From NCBI GenBank assembly GCA_002633005.1, contig NMRA01000049.1, positions 573,189-637,188 on the forward strand: a stretch of DNA of 64,000 nt, written 5' to 3'. Under the pieces are notes generated by a model. The model did no database searches and had not been told where the DNA came from. It was given only the letters and a program-made list of their open reading frames with translations. Shown one piece after another: positions 54,518 through 64,000 of the stretch. Position 1 is the stretch's first letter, and each line of letters opens with the position of its first letter. A program made the position numbers and the translations under genes. Origin of the DNA: Phoronis australis (lineage: Eukaryota > Phoronida > Phoronidae).

Positions 54518-55675
54518 TTGTAGTCATGATAGTGTATTGTGGACGATCAGAAGCTGAGAACGCCTGTGGGTAGCTGTATGAACAGACTGTCGTATATTTG
54601 GTATACAGCTTTGTTCCAAGGCTACAGAATCCATAGAAATGCGACCAAACGTACCTGCAACAACGCTACAACAGGCATATTCGCCGGAGCTGTCATCAAC
54701 GGTGGCACTTTAAGTTTTAACCTCTTCGTGAAAACAGACGACGTGTAGGCATAGACTACAGATAGGGACTGCCAACTCCCGTTAGAGCGCGTTGCGCATG
54801 TCGCGGGCCACGGGACATAAGCACTAACGATGAGAGGGCGCTGCACACGCAGGATAGAAAACTTCCGGTTTTATGGAGCGGTCGTTCCCTCGGTTCAAGA
54901 TTTGGTAAAGTAATGAGTCGAATTGCTTGATTTTTTGGAGTGTTTAAGACTTGTAAAAATAAAATGCGTCATGTCATTTAAAACATTCACAAGATAATTC
55001 AGACATGTTATGAGTTATTAACGCCAGAAACGTCTTCAGCTGATTTTCCGGTGTTTATCATTTACACTTACACAGTCGCATCAGCTGATTTTTTGTTGCA
55101 ATTAGTATTGATGTTTGTTTAAATTGAGTACCGTACAAATCAGCTCATAATCATAAGCACAAGTATTAACCAACAAAAATGAATTTGTAACAATGTTACA
55201 CAACAAATATTTGTAATTCACACACAGTTTGTTCCAGGGGGAAGGCCAAAGGCTAACTGACATTGACATATCGTTTGCAAAACTTGAGTGTCAAAAACTT
55301 GTGTGTCAAAACTTGCTGTCACTACTATCATAGGCCAAAAGTACATTGTAAGGCAACTTCTAAACATAGCTACGATTATGCAAAATTGGTTCGATACATG
55401 ACACTTGTTGCTGTTAACAATCTTTATTCCATTCCATTCGTATCGTCAGAACATTGGTAAAGAAACTGACCAAGAGACGACAAACGATATTTCGAAAATA
55501 CTTGTTTCATCAAGTTGAAATAAAATGACAGTAATACCACCACAAAGTAAAAGCTAATCAAATGTGCAATGGTACTCAGCAGGTGTGAAATACTGCAAAG
55601 ACTGACAAATGGAGGGGGTAACAAGAATGTCTGAATGACAAAATCCTGGCTAATACTCTGCTCTGGTCCCCCTAA

Positions 55676-55699
55676 CACAAAATCCTGGATCCGCCCCTG
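55676..55699. mobile_element. Right-end fragment of the hAT-like element
   Basis: caaaatcctggatccgcccc tg matches the right end of the element at 47022-47245. Confidence 0.55.
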
Positions 55700-56604
55700 G
55701 ATATACATATCATTAAAATCGGTTCAGTAACGGCCATTTAGCAACTGAAAATTTATCCCCTTCTCAAGTGTTGCGGTACTTCGATTTTTAAAAGTATTCA
55801 TGAATGCCCCCATTAGTTGAAACGGATATCAATATAAAGAAGAAAGTTTAAATATTTCGATGGCATACTTTTCACTTTCCACCACTTTTCATCATGCTAA
55901 TATATATGAGCTTCTGAAAATCATGCCGATGAAAAATGGCAAAATTTCGCTCTTGCTGAATTTCGGGTAAACCATGGCTTATGTATTGTAAACATAGTGA
56001 CGAATGAGAAACTGCATTTAGGTCGATCCAAAATTCATACAAAATCACAAAATTCAAACTAAATTTCATCGTAAATGACTGAGAATTCAACTGGTGAAAA
56101 GAATTATCCATTTAGCTCAAACTTTTCATTGGGCCAAACTCCTCGATTCGTGTGTTGAACTGAGCCAGCAAGCGGGCCGATCAACAACTTTTCAAGTTAA
56201 TTCCGACACGTTTCGTACCAATAATCCGACTTGAATGGCTCGCACACGCGATTTAGTTTGCATTAAACACAACAAATTAATTTTAAACTCAAAAATTTGC
56301 TTGACGTGCGTGAAATAAAAACGAAAGTTCACCTTCGTTACTATGCTTAGCCATGAGACCGGAAGTTTTGAATCCTGCTCACGTACTTTTGCGTTAGGCC
56401 GCGAGACTTCACGGAGTCGCGAATCTCTTTACTAATATCTATGGTGTAGTCTACGCGCTCCGGTCAATGACCTAGTTTCATGAATGAGTGCAGCTACTCG
56501 ATGAGGATTTTACAATGTTATAAACATTCTTGTTATTCATTTATTTTCGAAATGTGATACAAGTTCAATGCACAATAACAGTCGTTTTCACACTTTCTTT
56601 TTAT

Positions 56605-56945
56605 CAATTTCAAGTGATAAACCGTTGCATTTAAAACTGTTTTCTTTTACTATAGTAAGTTAGAAACATGACGCGCACGTACATACACAACAGGTTGTGA
56701 TTCGCCACGTAAACAGTCAAGGTGAAGTATTTATAAAATGCCGTAAGAAAACAAAAGAAACTCAACGAACTCGATGCGTATGGGATAAATACAAAACGTA
56801 CCTCGAGTGGCGTACATGAAATAATATGCCACTCGACCTTATTCCGCGTATCGACCGAGACCGAAGTTCGAGGTCGATACGCGGAATAATGTCTCGTGGT
56901 ATATTACTTCATGTACGCCACTCTCGGTACGCTTTGTGTATATAT
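56605..56945. mobile_element. Fold-back element, copy 2, with a nested hairpin
   Basis: Outer arms gtggcgtacatgaaataata and tattacttcatgtacgccac. A nested hairpin has arms ttattccgcgtatcgacc and ggtcgatacgcggaataa. The flank is related to copy 1 (gtgattcgccacg here, gtgatccgccatg there). Confidence 0.75.
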
Positions 56946-57496
56946 AGCTATACAGTAACATTTTCCTATAGATTGGAATATGCTAAATTCGATTAGATTT
57001 TAAGCATCATGTCTCTGGTAGATTGCATTCAATTGAAACTTTTTGTAAGTTATGCACTCTTCTCTAAAAGCTATTATGAATTATTTTTGATTTCTTCTTT
57101 TTTTGCACTAAGAGCTAGTTTGTAAAAAAATTAAAATCATTTTTTCGGATGAAATTCTTAAGTCGGGTGAAGGGCGAAGGACAGATCAGACGTATGACGA
57201 GCGTTCACATGTGATTTGTTTTCAGAGAGCAGACAATCGATGTGCCTTGTAATCGGAAAGCATGTGAACGCTGTGTATTTCACTGCATTTTTAAGTTTCG
57301 AAGATCGCCAATTTCGAGTTCCAAAACTACAACCATATTATTGTTCATCTTTAGGTCCGTTCATGCAGAACATGAACGCAAACTTGTGCACTTTTCCATC
57401 TCTCAAATTTTGAAGAATATATCCCCGGAAAAAAACTCAAGCGCGTAAAAAATGAAGACACAGCGCACAAACGCATTTTCGATTGACCTTTAGCGG

Positions 57497-57740
57497 TTAG
57501 ATAATGTAGTAGAACATACGTCTGCGTCGCCATCTGCTGCACGAAAATGCTGAGGTTCGGGTCTCATGGTTTGGTTTCATCTTATTTGAAAGACCTGTGT
57601 TCCACAATACATTGAGGATATACATCAATTCGCCAACTACAAGAAGAGCAATCAAACTGGCCATCATCAGTTGTTTCCTTTCAATCAAAACCCCCAAAGC
57701 AAATGACTGGGTCATTGGTTCCACTTCGGACGCCCTGTAA
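57497..57740 (-). CDS. Candidate exon of a small single-pass membrane protein
   Basis: On the - strand, a cttacag acceptor near 57740 leads into a frame encoding ASEVEPMTQSFALGVLIERK, a hydrophobic helix (MMASLIALLVVGELMYILNV), a basic run (SRWRRRR) and a stop at 57497. The hydrophobic helix is long enough to span a membrane. The phase does not directly fit the candidate exon at 58205, so an intervening exon would be needed. No family recognised. Confidence 0.3.
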
Positions 57741-58204
57741 GTTCACCGTTTGACACGTGGCGTGTGGACATGATCTATTTAGCAAAGTGTAATAGATTAA
57801 AAACCGTTATCTCCTTGTACCTTTTCGACATTTTTCAGACAAAGCGTGCCTCATATTCTAAATTGATGTTCATCTTGTCCCCGCTAAAAATTAAGTGCAC
57901 TGTATTTTTTGAATTCGTTTTTAATAAAAGCAATGTCGAAAAAGTCGGTATCTCAACACAAAAATAGCAAGCAATGTCTCAAATATTCAAAAGTACAAAA
58001 ATAACACTGACATTCATATTCGGTTGACGCACACTCTGCTCACACTTGCGATATTTTTCAATTTTGTTTATAGAACCTGATCATTTTTGCGGAATTGATA
58101 GTATGAACGTTCTTTAATATCCGGATTTTTTTGTTAAAAAATGGCAAACGTTTGGTCACATGAGATGACCTGGCTAGATATGGCTCTTAATATTTTTTAC
58201 TCAC

Positions 58205-58400
58205 CGACAATATGGCGAAATGTCCTCTTACTGTCCGGGAGATTAGGTGATGCATCTGTTCCCGTTTCACAGTTATCACCTGAAGCAAAACTTCGCACCC
58301 GAGTCAGAGGTGCGGTTGCCACTATTAACGTTTTCGATAACGAAGCATTGAGCATTTCCGCAATCGATGGCGGAGAGGACCCGTCGTCATGATTAAACAT
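58205..58400 (-). CDS. Candidate first exon of a - strand gene
   Basis: ATG at 58400 opens 65 codons beginning MFNHDDGSSPPSIAEMLNAS, ending at a consensus GTGAGTAA donor at 58204 in phase 1. The downstream end (RTFRHIVG) is followed by a stop if read through the donor. Evidence is the open frame plus the strong donor only; the opposite strand is also open here. Confidence 0.28.
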
Positions 58401-58429
58401 ACCTTCTGCTGGAGTGTCACTTTATGCCG

Positions 58430-59090
58430 ACCGATGATAGGGGGGAAATTGTTTGACTATGGAAGTGTACAAACAAGTTTTGAATAAACTCCAGTGGCTA
58501 TATATACACAACCCTAGTCGTTGTCGCGATTCGCATTCGTCCGAGATATATCTGTCGAATATTTTAATCTTATTAAAGAGCGCAGTTGTTTCGTTTCTCA
58601 GAAAACACGTCAGATCAAATCGTTGGGAATTGTCAAATCTCCTTTTGACTGAAAAAGTTGGTGAATCCTTTACATACAGAAATTAATTACAAAAACGTGT
58701 CGGCACTTTTCGTCTCACCAGAGAACTGTTTGCTATTATGGCGTGCATATCAGCACTTGATTCGCTCCTCTTGTTCAGTTGGTCCGGCCAATATATCTGG
58801 TTCCCGATGACGACTCCAGACTTACAATTCAATAAGGGATGCGTTCTGCAGGCGCGAGAAATCAGCGAAAAAGCAAGTTCACACAAGACCACGTAAAATC
58901 ACGTGAGTCAAAGGCCGCGGCATTGGCCAGTATGATAGGGAAGTTGCTACCGTGCCCTAGCAAAATGACAGCACCTGAATTATGGAATAAAATTCATTGT
59001 TTCCGTTCCACGAAAGAAGATGTATCGCCACAGGTGCCTCGCGAGTGCCTGATGTCTTTGGCGGTCGATCATGCTTGAACTGGGAAATTG
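58430..59090 (+). other. Unassigned region with short open frames
   Basis: Three + strand frames of 65-80 codons follow each other (for example WELSNLLLTEKVGESF, then TRELFAIMACISALDSLLLF, then MTAPELWNKIHCFRSTKEDV) with stops and frame changes between. It could be a decayed transposon or gene, but I recognise no motif. Confidence 0.25.
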
Positions 59091-59231
59091 ATTTTTTGTC
59101 AAAACTATGTGTACAGACGTCACTCTATTAAAAACCATATTGTTTAGATATAATATAACTGATCAAAGCTGGCTCGTATAGTGGGAAGAAAATTTTAGAG
59201 GGAATCAAATAGTTCAGTTATTCATGGTTGG

Positions 59232-59573
59232 AGGAGAAGTAGAGAAGACTGTGGATTAGTGGTTTGAACTCCGAACTCCCTCTTGGGAGACGTGGGTTCG
59301 AATCCATGTGTTACTGGCAGACAGTGGAGCATCGCACAAAGGTGACGGTTGCAAAGGAGACTGTGAGGCTCAGTGGTTTGAACTCCGGAGTCCCGTTCGG
59401 GAGACCCGGGTTCGAATCCTGGTCTTGCTGGCAGACAATCGAGCATTGCACAAAGGTGATGGTTGCAGAGGAGACTGTGAGGCTCAGTGGTTTGAACTCC
59501 GGACTCCCGTTCGGGAGGCCGGGGGTTCGAATTGTGGCCTTACTGGCAGACAATAGAGCGTTGCACCAAGGTG
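59232..59573 (+). mobile_element. tRNA-like SINE units in a 114-bp tandem array
   Basis: Three units with ggtttgaactccg at 59261, 59375 and 59489. Each contains gaggctcagtggtttgaac (A-box-like), a ctccc...gggag hairpin and gggttcgaatcc (B-box). Unit ends read ggcagacaatcgagc. The B-box and spacing point to tRNA-derived sequence. These are not functional tRNAs because the arms do not fold as a full cloverleaf by eye. Confidence 0.7.
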
Positions 59574-59736
59574 TCTCCTACTGCTGCGAGCTCGGTCTTA
59601 ATAGCGAATGTATGCAAGGGAATGAATGAGAACCTGGATATTATGTGAAGGCGATTTCTGGTGCTGTGCTTAAAAAAAGAAGCAGCTTGAGTCACTGCAT
59701 TTTTGTAATATCTTGAAAGTTCTTAAGGTGTTTGTC

Positions 59737-60978
59737 TTATCTAGAACCAAAGAGGGTTATTTTGTTTCCACTGAAGATTCTAGGAATGTGAAAACGAAAA
59801 CAGTGAGTCGCCGTGATTGTTTTGTAAACTAGAGTGTTTGCTAAGAGATGTGTGTAAACGATAATTTCTAACTGGTCTGTTGTTTGAGTTTGATTGCAAA
59901 TGAAATTGTTTTGAAAGTAATGTGGAAATTGTTTGTGTAAAAACATGCAATATATGATCGAGCAGCATATATTAAAAGTGCCTTCAAGTATTTTAAAAAT
60001 TTCGCGTTGGATTTGTATGGGCAAAGTTGCGTGAGATTATTCTTAAAGCTCGTTTCTGAAAGAGTTGGAATATGCTGACATTTTTAAGTCTCCATATTGT
60101 GATAACAATATTAAATGAGTGTCGATCAAGGAGTAGTAAATCGTTGTCAGCATCCATAAAGCTAAATATTTCCTGAGTGTGCTGAGTACGGCACAGGTTT
60201 TTGTTATTTTTGTTCCGACCAGGTGCATATGCTCTGACCAGGAGAAAACGGAGTCGTCAAATATTATTCCTAAAAACTGTAAAATGTTTCAACGAAAGTT
60301 AGGTTTTTACTGTTTAAAGAAGGCTTAGGTACTCATGGAAGTGGAATACCGTGTCGTTGTTGGTTGGTTTTGTAGACGAAGTTGTGTATGCAAGTAAGGT
60401 GTTGTCAGCGTACATGAGGCTCTCAAGAGAAGCGGATTTGTGAGGTTGTTAAATGAGGGGACTAAGAATAGATCCTTGGGGTATACCTGTGATGATAACT
60501 GATTTCTTAGGAAGGTGTGTTGTCACATGAACCATATTGCTGTCGATTGGTTAACTACACTTTGACGAATAAAAGCTTGACTCTAGTTTTACCGTAAAAT
60601 GAAAATTTGTCTTCGGATACTGTTGCAACTTATGTAGATCTTAATTTTTGAAAACCAAAGTTGTGTTCATAGAAGAGATTGTTTTTAGTGACGTCATCAT
60701 AAACCTGTCGTATGCATTTTCTCAAATAAAATTGAGAAGGCCGGAAGTAGAGTGATAGGCCTCCAGTTCTTTTTACTGACCTCATCTAAGTCATTTAATT
60801 TGTGTATAAGCACAAGTTTGTTAATTTTCAAGTCAGTTGGAAAATTACCTCTGTTAAAACGTTGATTGATGATGGTAGTGAGAGGGTTTATGATGACCTC
60901 AGTAATCAATTTCATAAGTGTGGTGGAAATGTTGTCAAATCCTGTGATAGGTTTCGATTTGATCTTGCCCAGGGCCAT
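59737..60978 (-). pseudogene. Broken LINE reverse transcriptase
   Basis: On the - strand, in order: KPITGFDNISTTLMKLI and FPTDLKINKLVLIHK, KNWRPITLLPAFSILFEKM (60978-60697), GIPQGSILSPL then a stop (about 60488-60455), ESLMYADNTLLAY (about 60413), and NILQFLGIIFDDSVFSW with ITKTCAVLSTLRKYLALWML (about 60290-60043). These are the fingers, palm and thumb motifs of a non-LTR reverse transcriptase. Stops and frame changes separate them, and the catalytic YADD reads YADN. A C-terminal piece may extend to 59737. Clade not determined. Confidence 0.85.
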
Positions 60979-60989
60979 TGAAACATTGT

Positions 60990-63900
60990 TTGGATTTACA
61001 GCTTGAAATCTGAAATTTGGTTTGCGTTGAATTGGATACGATTTTATTCAACGAGGTGTTCAATTATTTAGTCTCACAATCATGACGCCAGAAACAATGT
61101 TTTGTCACAGACGCCATTTATTGGGAGAATATTAAATCCCCTGAACGCCCTCTCACTGGCATAGGCTCGCATACAAATCGTTTGCCATATGTGTCGATTT
61201 CCAGTCTAGAGCTGACACACCGTTCTAAAAATCTCTACTCTGAGATGGGCATGCCTTCTTTTCGGAGACCGCAAAAAACAAAACCTTTAAAAAGGTTCGA
61301 ATCAATAAACTGATACATTTTACACATCATTAGATACACGAAAAACGGGAACACAAATGCATACATATCAATTCTAGGAACTCTAGAGATGATCTCACAA
61401 TCTTCAATGCAAAATAGTGAAAAAAAGTTTCCATCAGATATTAGTAATTACATTTTACTAACTAATTCACTGCCGCCTAATAAAAACAAGCTACAGAAAT
61501 GAATTGTTTAATGAATGCTACACCTGGGAAATCAACAAAGCATCTGCACGCCAGGTCTTTGTGATATCATTAATGTACTGTATTTTTATTACAAATGAGC
61601 GCATTTACATAACACGGAACGCCAACATGTTCTTTTGAGAACGCCTGGATTGCTTTCGTTCAATTCGAGTGCAATCCAATCGTCGCTGTAGTCCCTCGTC
61701 TGTCTGAGGAGAGCCTGTGCACGCCTGTAGTCTCCGCAGACTATGTATTGGCTATCATTGCTGTAGAGTGCATGCGTGAATCCGGAGCTCGCTGATAGAA
61801 TACCCTGAGATTATAGACCAATGAATGCTTTCACACCAATCGAGGGTGTTCTTTTTTATGTGAAAATCAAACGGCTAAAAATAGCACCTCCAAATCAAAA
61901 ATAGCAAGAAACCGATTTCTCGAAATCAGTCATGTAATTCCAAATAAACCAAAAAGGGATTACTTCACTTTCACTCAATTTCAAGTCTTAAATGACCATC
62001 TGGTTCGCAAGTAATCCGTTACCTATTGTCTTAGATCATTCGCGTTATGGTAGCTTCAATAGCAGGATTATGCAATTATTCTTTTTAATTGCCTGCCGTC
62101 ACTCAGTTTGGTGCCATGCATTGAGACGTAATTTAGTTCACAGGATAGTTCCGACAAGTGCAGTTGCCGTTTTGCCGCGTCATCAGGTCCATGGGCGTCT
62201 GTGCAGAGCTACACTTGATTTGATAATCTTAGGTGCATGCGTCAATATGCGAACCACTTGGGTGAAAAGGTCGCGAAAACAGGCATTATTTCGGATGTAC
62301 TCTTAGCCTAAAAATGAAGTGGACCACAATGCACCAGCTTGACCCACTTCATATGTTGGCTCCGCCCGTAACCTGGTTGCACTCCTTTGTGGAAATTGCC
62401 TTGATTAATTAAACGTTTTTATGATAATTAAGTTAATTACGCACTGCAAATTCAAATGACATTGCGCATCAATGTTGAAATAATGAACGCGGCTAAGGGG
62501 TGTATAGTTTATATTGACCAAAAACTAATTTTCATCGAACAATTAACCGAAGACCTTGAGACTTTCACCTCCCACTTCTTACTCGGCTTTGTCTCGGCTT
62601 CCACAAATCGACTTAAATTTGAAACGAGTTTTCTAAAACTGCTGGATGGATTTCGCTGAAACTTTTAAAACTTTTAAGATATTAAAATATCTATTCATCA
62701 AACGCTCTTAGGATTTTATATAAAGGCCCAGTTTTTGCGTAATATAACAAAGACAAAAACAACTCGTGTTTTTTTACAAAAATACCTTACGTTTCGGGAG
62801 TTGATTTGTCATTGAAACCAAACGAAAAGACTGATCGAAAATTTCTATCAGCGTTTTTGAGGTAACTGGTGAAAGTTTCATGAAAATTGATCGAGGGGTT
62901 ATTTTGATATGAATGTACCTTTCTTAAAATGAAATGTTGACTTGAAAAGATATTAACGCAAAGGTAACAGCGGTACGTCAATATGAAACATATTTTGATA
63001 TTTTTTAATCTTTTTCTTTCAGCAAATACAAACTTTTACTAGTTGACAAAGCCTAGTTTTTTGATACACGTGTTAGAATAGAGGTCACTAAATAAGGTTT
63101 GAGATAACCTTAACACGACCTCTAAGAGCAGAGTTTACATTATCCAACCAGTACACGGCTTTCCACAAATGTTCAGTTCGTACCTGCAACAGTCTAGTAA
63201 ACGACAGGTGACGCGCACCATATTGGATCGCCTGGAGAGACCGAAGTCTACGCTTCTGTGATTGAACAGCTGTGAATGATAATGGTTCAAAAACAAAACA
63301 AAAATACTCTAGCTAAGTTGCTAAATTCAATGTTTGGGTCCTTGTAGCCTGATAGAACATGAAGGTCTTTAGTGCTGTTCGGATGGCAACCCTACAATCT
63401 CCATGAGAACCACACAGGCAGGATCCTGTCTAGACCTTCCGAAACGGACGCCAAACCATTCGAGTCATTGCTCTTAATGGTTAAAAAGCAAACATATTTT
63501 GGTTATTAAAACGCGCATTTTTATGTTACGTGAGTAACACAACGTGCACTCATTTAACAAGTTATACACTGCAGATGTGTATTCTATTGCTTTGAAAATA
63601 CGTGCATGCGCGTGTTAAACATACGTTCTGGCTTAAACGTCAAGTGGAATCTTTGCAAAATAAACCGAGGTAACGAAATGAAAACAACAAATGTTGAATC
63701 GGGTANNNNNNNNNNNNNNNNNNCCCCCCCCCCCCTAAATCCCCCTATGTCTAGAGAGCCATAAATGGTCTTACTGGTTATATTTCACCTTTTTTCTTTA
63801 GCTATCAACGACGAATCAAATCGAGTGCCATCTTGTAATCTCAGGTTTTGACCTTATGACGTCATGTAGTGACCCGAATGCTATCCAATCTGCCAACTGA

Positions 63901-64000
63901 ACGCTTCATTTCACGAGTTCACAAAAATGCAAATGGCGGAGTGACAAGCGAAATAGTAAGTAAGAAGCCTAATCTTCGAGTGAATAAGTTCTTTCGAAGG
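60990..64000. other. Right end of the window, nothing identified
   Basis: AT-rich sequence with only short open frames on both strands, none with a recognisable motif. It contains one N gap and a poly-C run near 63,706. Confidence 0.4.
63706..63723. other. Assembly gap (18 N) before a poly-C run
   Basis: Eighteen N followed by about 13 C. The homopolymer probably caused the break. Confidence 0.95.

Noticed and set aside
59222-59629. Frames such as RPGFEPGSPERDSGVQTTEP
   Set aside because: This is the usual meaningless translation of the tRNA-like B-box repeat, repeated every 114 bp.

Overview
This is nuclear DNA of an animal. It holds a multi-exon gene with GT-AG introns of 0.4-3 kb, many kinds of short inverted-repeat elements, minisatellites and N gaps. 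The AT-rich sequence, dense small DNA transposons, and contig ends that overlap with about 1-3% difference (as in a highly heterozygous genome) suggest a marine invertebrate. I cannot name the species or phylum from sequence alone.

The main content is one anoctamin (TMEM16) gene on the + strand, from about 4.2 kb to a stop at 42,158. I traced 23 exon positions by splice sites, codon phase and protein similarity; the chained reading frame closes exactly (about 846 codons plus stop with an 18-codon cassette). The product has the anoctamin dimerisation domain, ten membrane segments, and all the acidic and Asn residues of the paired calcium site. C-terminal details look most like ANO7, but the paralogue call is tentative.

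The most interesting feature lies between 26.7 and 32.8 kb. Five separate exons (26755-26809, 27276-27339, 29599-29656, 31571-31628, 32676-32730) each encode a version of the same 18-21 residue extracellular loop between membrane segments 5 and 6, at the outer mouth of the anoctamin pore. All five have the same phases (2 in, 0 out) and lengths of 1 modulo 3, so exactly one must be used per transcript. They look like a cluster of mutually exclusive exons that retunes the external vestibule of a channel or scramblase. A second oddity is at 24.4-24.54 kb: an exon end encoding membrane segment 4 is tandemly duplicated, leaving three in-frame 5' splice sites.

Two apparent duplications (3.94-5.38 kb and 19.1-23.7 kb) are both interrupted by N and look like unmerged overlapping contig ends, not biology.

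From 45.2 to 49.4 kb, on the - strand and tail-to-tail with the anoctamin, are three exons of an unrecognised, charged, probably coiled-coil protein. One of its introns carries an inverted-repeat element with a 433-bp tandem repeat, a hAT-like CAG-ended element, and a Kolobok-like TTAA element with a decayed THAP domain.

From about 50 to 61 kb the window is mostly repeats: a palindromic satellite flanked by 22-bp inverted repeats, several fold-back elements, a TA-flanked 1.1-kb element, a tRNA-like 114-bp tandem array, and a broken LINE reverse transcriptase. Between 57.5 and 58.4 kb there are weak candidates for exons of a small - strand membrane protein. I see nothing identifiable in 61.0-64.0 kb apart from an N gap at 63,706.
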